This document shows, piece by piece, positions 7,019 to 12,404 of a stretch of DNA of 12,404 nucleotides. Under the pieces are notes generated by a model. It did not search any database and was not told the DNA's origin. It saw only the letters and a list, made by a program, of their open reading frames with translations. The DNA comes from Propionibacteriaceae bacterium. Lineage in GTDB: Bacteria; Actinomycetota; Actinomycetes; Propionibacteriales; Propionibacteriaceae. The position numbers were made by a program, and so were the translations under genes. The DNA lies in the NCBI GenBank assembly GCA_905372155.1, contig CAJPNZ010000094.1:1-12404 (forward strand), in the 5' to 3' direction. Position 1 is the first letter of the stretch, and the number at the start of each line of letters is the position of its first letter.

Positions 7019-8286
7019 TGGGTTATCTTGCGAGGCTGGTTGATCAGGAGCTGGACGCCTTCATGCCGCACGTCGCCGCGGTCACTTTGGATGGTCCCAA
7101 GGGGGTGGGGAAGACGTCAACCGCCTCCCGTCGGGCCGTCGACGAGCTGCGCCTGGATCTTGAGCAGCACTGGCGAATGGCCAGGGCGGATCCGGAACTG
7201 GTGACCCGGCTTCCCAAGCCGCTGCTCATCGACGAATGGCAGCGGGTCCCCGCGGTCTGGGATGTGGTGCGCAGGGCCGTGGATGACGGTGCCGACCCTG
7301 GGAGCTTCCTGCTGGCCGGTAGCGCATCGCCGTCCCTGGAAGCTCCGATCCACAGTGGGGCCGGGCGTATCCTTTCCTTGCGAATACGGCCCATGGCGCT
7401 CTGTGAACGTGATCTGGTCGAACCGTCGGTCAGCATGGCCGCCCTGCTCCGAGGGGGAGCAGAGGTGTCGGGAACGAGCCCGATGGGAGTGAGTGACTAC
7501 CTGGAGGAGATTCTCGCGTCGGGTTTCCCGGGGCTGCACGGGCTTCCTCCTCGCGTGCGGACGGCGCAGCTGCGCAGTTACACGACCCGGATCTTCGAAC
7601 GCGAGCTCCCCGATGAACGCGGCATCTCGATTCGTCGCCCTGCCTCCCTGATGGGGTGGTTGAGCGCCTATGCCTCGGCCGTGGGTACGACGGCAACCTG
7701 GGAGACGATCAGGACCGCGGCCACCCCGGGTGATGCCGATCCACCCACCAAGGCGACCGTCAGCCGCTACCGGGACTGGCTGACCTCCCTGTGGCTCCTG
7801 GACCCCGTGCCCGCGTGGCGTCCCCTCGGAACCTCGCTCCGCAACTTGGTGCAGGCACCCAAACATCACCTGGCCGATCCCGCGCTCGCCGCCGTCCTCC
7901 TCCGCACAACCCCGGAAATACTGGCCAAGGGTCAGGGAAGGTGGCTCGGGTCGCGCGGATCGTTGGTCGGGGGACTCTTCGAGAATCTGGCGATGCTCAC
8001 CGTTCGAGGCGCCGCTCAGGTGTCGGGGGGCGACGTGTTCCACCTGCGCACCAAACGCGGGGAACAGGAGGTGGACCTGATTGTTGAGGGCGAGGACGGG
8101 CGGATCGTGGCCTTCGAGATCAAGTTGAATCGGGCGGCTTCGGACAGAGACGTGCGGCATCTCCTGTGGCTGAAGGAAAAACTGGGGGACCAGGTGGCTG
8201 ACCTGGTGCTGCTCAACACCGGTGAACACGCCTACAGGCGCCCCGATGGGGTGGCCGTGGTTCCCTTGGCTCTCCTGGGTTCTTGA
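7018..8286 (+). CDS. AAA+ ATPase with DUF4143 and C-terminal PD-(D/E)XK nuclease motif
   Basis: A 422-residue protein of the AAA_14/DUF4143 type (Pfam PF13173 and PF13635), a large family without an established role. The Walker A motif is GPKGVGKTS (26-34), the Walker B motif LLIDEWQRV (69-77), and a sensor-1-like LLAGSAS lies at 98-104. Residues about 190-290 form the helical middle, with a winged-helix-like stretch (TKATVSRYRDWLTSLWLL, about 244-261). The C-terminal domain keeps all PD-(D/E)XK positions: Glu322 in LFENL, Asp353 in EVDLI, and Glu367/Lys369 in FEIKL, so nuclease activity is possible; many relatives also keep them. The start is GTG, chosen from its position 7 bases after TATAGT, consistent with leaderless translation. 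The gene stands alone between two same-orientation copies of a hairpin repeat and behind 23-bp iterons. Proposed roles for the family (toxin-like, repair or mobile-element-linked) are unproven. Confidence 0.9.
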   Translation: MGYLARLVDQELDAFMPHVAAVTLDGPKGVGKTSTASRRAVDELRLDLEQHWRMARADPELVTRLPKPLLIDEWQRVPAVWDVVRRAVDDGADPGSFLLAGSASPSLEAPIHSGAGRILSLRIRPMALCERDLVEPSVSMAALLRGGAEVSGTSPMGVSDYLEEILASGFPGLHGLPPRVRTAQLRSYTTRIFERELPDERGISIRRPASLMGWLSAYASAVGTTATWETIRTAATPGDADPPTKATVSRYRDWLTSLWLLDPVPAWRPLGTSLRNLVQAPKHHLADPALAAVLLRTTPEILAKGQGRWLGSRGSLVGGLFENLAMLTVRGAAQVSGGDVFHLRTKRGEQEVDLIVEGEDGRIVAFEIKLNRAASDRDVRHLLWLKEKLGDQVADLVLLNTGEHAYRRPDGVAVVPLALLGS

Positions 8287-8314
8287 GGTTCTCGGCCCAT
8301 ATAAGCGGTGCCGG

Positions 8315-8436
8315 TTTGCTGGCCCTATTCGCGGTTTGCTGGGCTTGTGCACGTTTGCCTGCGCTGTGAGGCCAGCAAACGTGAACAAGCCCAGCAAATA
8401 GACGGCAAGGCCAGCGGACAAGGGGTAAGGCCAGCG
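8315..8436 (+). repeat. long hairpin repeat with phased 20-bp tail, right copy
   Basis: Arms at 8335-8358 and 8375-8398 differ by one mismatch (base 8349), with a 16-base loop differing by one base from the left copy. An additional TTTGCTGG lies at 8315-8322. The AGGCCAGC motif recurs at 8369, 8388 (AGCCCAGC), 8408 and 8428 (spacing 19, 20, 20). Here the tail units come in the opposite order to the left copy: the GACGGC unit first, the ACAAGGGGT unit second. It lies between the convergent ATPase and zinc-ribbon genes and could act as a shared terminator. Confidence 0.9.
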
Positions 8437-8512
8437 AAATCGAGGCAGGCGCGTGAAATGGGTGGTCGCGTACAGGGCCTCGGATGCGGGGGTGAACGGG
8501 GACCGCGAGTCA

Positions 8513-8806
8513 CTACTCGGGCTGGTCGGTGAGCGTCTGTATGACGATTCCGCCGAAACGCGCCTCGTCGGCGTAGCAGCGGATGCCGTCGATGAAGCAG
8601 AGGTGACCGGGATGGGTCTCGGTCTGGTGCGAGTCCGCGTAGTAGGCGATGAAACCACCCCCGATGGACGTGTTGAAGAACTCCAGGGCTCGCCCCGACT
8701 CGTCGGAGGCCTTCGCCGCGCAGGTGCCACACACCCTGCGCGGGTAGCGCGGCAGGGTTTTCGTGGTGGTATCGCAGATGGGGCACGAGATCTCGATCAT
8801 GGGCAT
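8513..8806 (-). CDS. small zinc-ribbon protein of unknown function
   Basis: A 97-residue cytoplasmic protein. Cys8-x2-Cys11 (CPIC) and Cys26-x2-Cys29 (CGTC) form a likely zinc ribbon. It is followed by a conserved-looking body with LEFFNTSIGGGFIAYYAD and CFIDGIRCYADEARFGGIVI. The pattern PRYPRRVC...F(Y/F)N(T/E)S..GGF...Y.D...C(F/Y)IDG..C.A(D/E)EARFGGIV is one I recognise from many uncharacterised bacterial proteins. Three close ATGs compete (8812, 8806, 8800). The one at 8806 is chosen because AGGAG (8814-8818) is 7 bases away; for 8812 it is only 1 base away. It is divergent from the membrane-protein gene at 8952 and convergent with the ATPase gene. Confidence 0.8.
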   Translation of the reverse strand: MPMIEISCPICDTTTKTLPRYPRRVCGTCAAKASDESGRALEFFNTSIGGGFIAYYADSHQTETHPGHLCFIDGIRCYADEARFGGIVIQTLTDQPE

Positions 8807-8951
8807 GTGCATTCTCCTCGCCTTTATCCCATCAATCATGCTGCAAGCGGTTCCCGGACGATGTAGCGATATCGTGAGACGCCTCCGGTGGTGGCCTGGT
8901 CGATTGCAACCCTTGGACATGGAAGTGGACGAGGATGGCTCAGGAGCCGAC
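8807..8951. promoter_or_regulatory. divergent intergenic region
   Basis: This 145-base gap between divergent starts carries the AGGAG of the zinc-ribbon gene (minus, 8814-8818) and the AGGAG of the membrane gene (plus, 8942-8946). No convincing -35/-10 pair was found for either gene. Confidence 0.35.
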
Positions 8952-9349
8952 ATGACACGTGACGTTTCGGACGATACGAGGGCTGGGTGGGCGCGGGCAG
9001 TGCTGACGGTTGACGGGATCGGGCGTTTCGCGGCGGCCGGGGTGGTGCTGGCCTCCGACAAGATTCTCCGGAGGGCCGATCCGTCGCTGAAGTCGCGACT
9101 CCTGCTGGCGGGTGCACGGCTAACCACGAGTGCCCTGCTACTCCGGGGAGCGGCGAGGAAACGGCCAAGATCCAAGGACCTGCTATGTGCTGCCACAGTA
9201 AACCTCGTCTGGGTGCTGGCATGCACCACATCCCATCGATCCACCCCGACCCGGGCGGGTGACAACTCCTGGCCGCCACCGCCCTTCTCGATGGGGCCTG
9301 TGGTTGGTTGCAGTGGAAACTGGGTCGGGACGCATCCAGAGAAGAATGA
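8952..9349 (+). pseudogene. four-helix membrane protein gene, probable frameshift near 9261
   Basis: The ATG at 8952 has AGGAG 5 bases upstream. The first frame encodes three hydrophobic helices: about AVLTVDGIGRFAAAGVVLA, SRLLLAGARLTTSALLLRG and LLCAATVNLVWVLAC. These resemble a common family of small four-helix integral membrane proteins whose third helix ends in N-x-x-W-V. After about 9225 this frame becomes hydrophilic and proline-rich. A frame one base back encodes the missing fourth helix, LLAATALLDGACGWLQW, from 9266 and stops at 9347. One lost base near 9261-9266 joins all four helices. Alternatively the first frame continues to 9428 as a 158-residue protein overlapping the hydrolase start by ATGA. 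Function unknown. A sequencing error or a real mutation would look alike. Confidence 0.5.
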
Positions 9350-9424
9350 GTTCCACCCCGTCCGGGCGCTCGCCCGAGGCGCCGGGAGAAAGCTACTGAC
9401 GCATCCACTCTCAGGGAGGAAACG

Positions 9425-10210
9425 ATGACAAACATCGTGAGACGAGGCACTGGTCTTCCTCTGGTCCTTGTTCATGGCAACGGGGTTGACCATAGGCTGC
9501 TCCTTGACCTCGACGACGTGTTTGACGAGACGGGGCAGTGGGAGCGGATCTATCTCGACCTGCCGGGGTTCGGTGGCACCCCGGCGCTGCCTAGTCGAGG
9601 CGGGCTTCCTGATGTCGCTGACTGGCTGGACGACATGGTCGGCTCCGTCATCGGCCATCGTCCTTTCGCGATGATCGGTAGCTCTCTCGGAGGTTTGCTC
9701 GTCCGGGATCTGGTAGGACGACGATTTCCGCAATGTCTCGGATTTGCCCTCCTGGCCCCTGTGGTCGACCCTGTTCAGGGCAACAGGACCCTGCCTGAAC
9801 CGTCGGTTGTTCTGGAGGATGATGCGCTCCTCGAGTCCTTGTCGGCGACCGATGCCGAGGCGTATTGCGAAGTTGCTGTCGTGCGAACCCGGGACAATTG
9901 GGAACGATTCCGGCGCGCCGCGCTTCCGGGCATCCGAGCAGCGGATCCAGATGCGATGCGCCGGCTCGGGGAACTCTATGAGCTTCCCGAGCCACCGGAT
10001 GAACGTCTGGATGGTTTTGAGCAGCCCGTGCTCATCATCGCCGGGAGACAGGATGCCGTGGTCGGGTATCAGGATCAGCAGAACCTGTCGGAACTTTTCC
10101 CTCACGCGACCTGCGCCGTGCTCGACCAGGCCGGCCACAATGTGCATCTCGACCAGCCGCAGACGGTGCGCGAGTTGCTGCGTAACTGGCTTCGACGAAT
10201 GGAGCCGTGA
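9425..10210 (+). CDS. alpha/beta-hydrolase
   Basis: A 261-residue alpha/beta-hydrolase-fold protein, cytoplasmic (no signal peptide). The oxyanion-hole motif HGNG lies at 17-20 after LPLVLV. The nucleophile elbow G-S-S-L-G (85-89) places the nucleophile at Ser87. The acid is probably Asp210 in AGRQD and the base His238 in QAGHNVHLDQP. All three are at the usual places, so the enzyme should be active. The lid region, about 112-185, is acidic and helical. The substrate cannot be told from sequence; esterases, haloperoxidase-like and C-C hydrolases share these motifs. The ATG has GGAGG 5 bases upstream. It follows the broken membrane gene directly and is bounded downstream by two palindromic repeats. 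Confidence 0.9.
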   Translation: MTNIVRRGTGLPLVLVHGNGVDHRLLLDLDDVFDETGQWERIYLDLPGFGGTPALPSRGGLPDVADWLDDMVGSVIGHRPFAMIGSSLGGLLVRDLVGRRFPQCLGFALLAPVVDPVQGNRTLPEPSVVLEDDALLESLSATDAEAYCEVAVVRTRDNWERFRRAALPGIRAADPDAMRRLGELYELPEPPDERLDGFEQPVLIIAGRQDAVVGYQDQQNLSELFPHATCAVLDQAGHNVHLDQPQTVRELLRNWLRRMEP

Positions 10211-10322
10211 CAGCCGCAGCTGTGGTGTTGCACCGCCGGACCCTGCACCCACAGATGCCGACGAGTTCGTGCACATCGCCTGGACAAGTACGATGAGGCG
10301 ATGCGGACGTCTAAGCCACGGA

Positions 10323-10397
10323 GGATTATTCACAGTTACTGTCGAGAGTGCACTGGCTAGGGGCTTTGCTGGTTGACGCCTTGCTTGTGAATAAACC
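10323..10397 (+). repeat. palindromic-ended repeat, copy 1
   Basis: A 75-base element with ends GGATTATTCAC and GTGAATAAACC, an imperfect inverted repeat. The interior contains GGCTAGGGG and GCTGG, shared with the second copy. It lies 112 bases after the hydrolase stop. Folded, it could end transcripts from either side. Confidence 0.75.
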
Positions 10398-10430
10398 TTC
10401 TTGTGTCAAAGGATTCGACGGTGTCTTAGA

Positions 10431-10503
10431 GGGTTATTCACGGCCCTCAAGCGCGCCTTGGCTAGGGGGGGGTGCTGGCGGATGCGGCTCTTGTGAATAA
10501 CCC
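10431..10503 (+). repeat. palindromic-ended repeat, copy 2
   Basis: A 73-base element with perfect 11-bp inverted ends, GGGTTATTCAC and GTGAATAACCC. It is in the same orientation as copy 1, 33 bases away, and shares GGCTAGGGG and the right end. It lies 26 bases beyond the stop of the minus-strand lipoprotein gene, between convergent genes. Confidence 0.8.
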
Positions 10504-10529
10504 TCTGGGAATGAGCCTTGATGTTGGGG

Positions 10530-11609
10530 TCATGGTTTGGCGAACTCCTCCTTGATTGCTCCGGTGGTGGGATCGAGCACCACCGGAGCGCCGTCTTCGT
10601 CACCTTTCTTCTGGATGCCAAGGAGGCGGCCGTTAGGGGTGGCGGTTACGAAGTCCAGGACCTTTGGCGGCAGGGGTAGCTCCCGCTTGCTGTGGGAGGG
10701 GACGTCGATGATGACTGCTTGTCGGTCCTCAGAGTCCGACAGGGCCATCGTGTAGACCAGGGTGCCACCATCTGGTGTGAGCGAGCACTCGAGTAGTCGG
10801 TGTGGCAGGTCGATGCTCAGCGTCTGGTCGAGGGTGCCGTCGAGTAGGACCAGGGTATCGTTTGTCGCGAGGACTGCTGTGTCGCCACCTGTGATCACCC
10901 GCGCTTGAGCATATGGGAGGGTTTTGACGGTGTTTCCCTCCAAGTCCAGGACCAGGAGACTGTCCCCGCCGCCGATCAGGATCTGGTCGCCCAGGAACTG
11001 CGCTTGTGGGCTTCGATCGTTGAATGGGGTTATGTTGAACTGCTCTTCAGCCTTGCCTAGTTCAAAGAGGCGAAGCGTATTGTCGGCACCGGATGTGAGC
11101 ACCAGATTCCTGGTGGCCGAATAGTCGAGTTCGGAGATCGCGTAGATGCCGCCGCACTCCGGCTCGACGAGCGCATGTCCGCTGCTGAAGAAACGGGCCT
11201 TCTTATCGGAGGGGCGGAAGTGCACCACGGCTGATCCGACGGCGAACAGCAGCGTGCCGCCGGGGAGCCAGCGGTCGGCAGTGCCGTCGCCGGCATCGAA
11301 CGTGGTGGCGAACTCTCCGGTGCCCCACCAAATTGCGGTTGGGGCCTGAGAGATGTACCCGCCGATGACCTTGGCGACATGCGAGTCATCGGCGGCCACA
11401 ATCAGCCTAGGTCGGGGCGGAGCTATGTCGCATATGGCCGTCGGTTCGCTCTGCCGGATCGGGGCCTCGGGCAGGCCATCATGCCAACCAGGGGTGACCG
11501 AAGGCGCAACCTTTAATGTGGGGGTTGGCTTTAGTGTGGGGTTTGGACGACACGCGACAAGACCAGCAGTGGCGCCGAGCAGCACATGGCGGCGAGACAG
11601 TTTCGGCAT
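10530..11609 (-). CDS. Tat-type lipoprotein with predicted beta-propeller
   Basis: A 359-residue exported lipoprotein. The N-terminus MPKLSRRHVLLGATAGLVAC has a twin-arginine motif (S-R-R-x-V-L-L) and a lipobox LVAC with Cys20. A Pro/Thr linker follows. From about residue 65 the chain is a series of short beta-strand repeats with D/N-G turns, such as NLVLTSGADNTLRLFEL, LLVLDLEGNTVKTL, TLVLLDGTLDQTL and LIVAADDSH. This is typical of WD40/YVTN-like propellers, which usually bind proteins or sugars at the cell surface. It lacks any visible catalytic motif or partner gene. Its ATG is preceded only by CTGGGG, a weak ribosome site. Codon use is less GC-rich than in putA (more GTT, GAT, AAG), hinting at a different history. 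Family assignment is by pattern only. Confidence 0.8.
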   Translation of the reverse strand: MPKLSRRHVLLGATAGLVACRPNPTLKPTPTLKVAPSVTPGWHDGLPEAPIRQSEPTAICDIAPPRPRLIVAADDSHVAKVIGGYISQAPTAIWWGTGEFATTFDAGDGTADRWLPGGTLLFAVGSAVVHFRPSDKKARFFSSGHALVEPECGGIYAISELDYSATRNLVLTSGADNTLRLFELGKAEEQFNITPFNDRSPQAQFLGDQILIGGGDSLLVLDLEGNTVKTLPYAQARVITGGDTAVLATNDTLVLLDGTLDQTLSIDLPHRLLECSLTPDGGTLVYTMALSDSEDRQAVIIDVPSHSKRELPLPPKVLDFVTATPNGRLLGIQKKGDEDGAPVVLDPTTGAIKEEFAKP

Positions 11610-12110
11610 GCCCCAGTATCGCTAGACACAGGGTCAGCAGGGAGCAAACGAGTAGCCGGTGGCGACCTCCCGAATTCGTAGCCCTGATCCTCCGGGCTAA
11701 CTAGCTTGTGCCATTCGGGAATGCCATCGACCCAGTCGGTGGGTGAGGGAGGGTCGAACGTCACAAGCCGTCAGCGATGGCAGGCCGAGGCCGGCAGCGG
11801 CTAGTGCGTGGCGTCGAGGAAGTCGGACCATGACTCAAGTTTGTACATTGGTACTTGTTGAGTCGATGAGGCTTAGCTTGGTGTCAAGTGGCGGAAGCAA
11901 TGAGTAGGCGTTCGTATGTTTCGCGTGGGTCGGGCCATTCCCGGGCTGCTCTGGGGTGTTCCCCAATGTTCTTCGGCGATGGCGCCTGTGTCAGCAGTTG
12001 GTGTGTGGTGATCTGAGTGCTTTTAGGGCAGGGGTGGTCACAGATTCGGTCCGCCTGTGTTCTGGTTGGTTCCCTGTCCTCTTACGGTAGAGCGAGGAAG
12101 AGACGGAACC

Positions 12111-12132
12111 ACACCCTCTTATGTGAGGGTGT
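12111..12132. repeat. 8-bp hairpin
   Basis: ACACCCTC (12111-12118) pairs with GAGGGTGT (12125-12132) around a six-base TTATGT loop. It is in the non-coding right end; it may be part of a terminator cluster or an old element end. Confidence 0.5.
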
Positions 12133-12168
12133 CAGGGTGAGTGCGGCATGACAGGTGCGTCTGCGAAA

Positions 12169-12188
12169 CCGTGACACCTAGGTCACGG
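12169..12188. repeat. 7-bp hairpin / near-palindrome
   Basis: CCGTGAC (12169-12175) pairs with GTCACGG (12182-12188) around ACCTAG. A further weak stem CCCTG/CAGGG (12193-12197 with 12206-12210) follows. Together with 12111-12132 these form three hairpins in 100 bases downstream of the minus-strand gene at the right edge. Confidence 0.5.
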
Positions 12189-12266
12189 GGATCCCTGTAT
12201 CACGTCAGGGTGTGGTGTCGGTTGTGATCGACATCTTCGCATAAACCCTTAGACCTGACTTGGCTC

Positions 12267-12328
12267 ATGTTTGGTGTTTTGGGGTTGGAGGGGGTGTTGG
12301 TTAGGGGTTTTGGTTGGTGTGGTGTGTA
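12267..12328 (-). terminator. C-free/GT-rich tract; minus strand resembles a Rho-utilisation site
   Basis: For 62 bases the plus strand has no C and only four A. Transcribed from the minus strand this gives a G-free, C-rich RNA that starts 16 bases past the stop of the gene at the right edge. C-rich, G-poor, unstructured RNA is the known signature of Rho loading sites. Runs of G (12281-12284, 12290-12294, 12304-12307) could alternatively form a quadruplex on the plus strand. Confidence 0.4.
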
Positions 12329-12343
12329 CTGATCGGGGGTGTT

Positions 12344-12404
12344 TTAGCCTGTTGGGGTGAGTCCGTGTGTGAGGACGGTGAAGACCGCGTCGGGGGCGAC
12401 GGCG
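12344..12404 (-). CDS. C-terminal end of a gene entering from the right edge
   Basis: On the minus strand the frame reads AVAPDAVFTVLTHGLTPTG followed by TAA at 12344-12346. It is only 19 residues, but codons end mostly in C or G, as in the window's real genes. A stop followed by a C-rich, G-free leader-out supports a true gene end. The product cannot be identified from so little. Confidence 0.45.
   Translation of the reverse strand, partial: AVAPDAVFTVLTHGLTPTG

Larger units (their letters stand above)
11610..12343. other. 734-base region without an intact gene; decayed coding scraps
   Basis: No frame here combines a ribosome site, a start and protein-like sequence of useful length. Three minus-strand scraps look formerly coding. 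The first, from a GTG at 11764, reads TDWVDGIPEWHKLVSPEDQG but runs into the lipoprotein start and has no ribosome site. The second reads MYKLESWSDFLDATH, ending at 11801. The third reads AAREWPDPRETYERLLIASA, ending at 11884; it vaguely recalls transposase C-termini. Hairpins and a C-free tract at the right end are listed separately. Confidence 0.5.

Noticed and set aside
7018..10210. A multi-gene defence island built from the ATPase, zinc-ribbon protein and hydrolase
   Set aside because: The genes differ in strand, are separated by repeats and terminators, and have no recognisable defence partner.
8813..10333. Long minus-strand open frame upstream of and joined to the zinc-ribbon gene
   Set aside because: The part beyond 8812 is antisense to the hydrolase and membrane genes and not protein-like. 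The zinc-ribbon gene has its own well-spaced ribosome site and ATG at 8806.
11531..11764. 77-codon minus-strand frame starting GTG at 11764
   Set aside because: It reads protein-like at first, but has no ribosome site, overlaps the lipoprotein start in another frame and turns non-protein-like there. Kept only as a possible remnant.
1..12404. tRNA, rRNA or known riboswitch
   Set aside because: No cloverleaf with a GTTCRANTC-type arm, rRNA-like stretch or riboswitch core was noticed on either strand.

Overview
The window is high-GC DNA with GTG starts, AGGAGG-type ribosome sites, at least one probable leaderless start and lipoproteins of actinobacterial type. A DinB/mycothiol-transferase-like protein and a fused PutA fit Actinomycetota. 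The abundance of dispersed palindromic repeats suggests the Propionibacteriaceae (Arachnia/Tessaracoccus-like), but that placement is inference and no marker gene is present.

Layout, left to right. Positions 1-330 hold a cluster of dispersed repeat copies and an inverted repeat. A small two-helix membrane protein (minus, 373-582) follows, with a plausible promoter and a palindromic operator. A strong hairpin (659-692) ends putA (minus, 724-4080), the bifunctional proline dehydrogenase/P5C dehydrogenase that oxidises proline to glutamate. Divergent from putA is a secreted four-cysteine lipoprotein (4282-4929), closed by a branched terminator-like structure. Next come a SAM-dependent methyltransferase (5272-6036) and a DinB/mycothiol-transferase-like protein (6113-6646) on the plus strand.

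The most unusual segment is 6765-8436. An AAA+ ATPase with DUF4143 and an apparently intact PD-(D/E)XK nuclease signature (7018-8286) is flanked on both sides, in the same orientation, by two copies of a long hairpin repeat. Each hairpin is followed by phased 20-bp units, and the two units are in swapped order between the copies. Directly in front of the ATPase lie three 23-bp tandem repeats, the last containing a TATAGT -10 box placed for a leaderless GTG start.

To the right are a small zinc-ribbon protein (minus, 8513-8806), a probably frameshifted four-helix membrane protein gene (8952-9349), an alpha/beta hydrolase (9425-10210), two tandem copies of a third palindromic repeat family (10323-10503), and a Tat-type lipoprotein with a predicted beta-propeller (minus, 10530-11609). 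The last ~735 bases contain no intact gene. They hold decayed coding scraps, hairpins, and a 62-base C-free tract whose minus strand looks like a Rho-utilisation site just downstream of a gene that enters from the right edge (minus, stop at 12344).

Most genes are single-gene units with their own signals. Apart from the possible methyltransferase/DinB pair, no multi-gene pathway is evident. Three unrelated palindromic repeat families within 12 kb show a genome rich in such elements.
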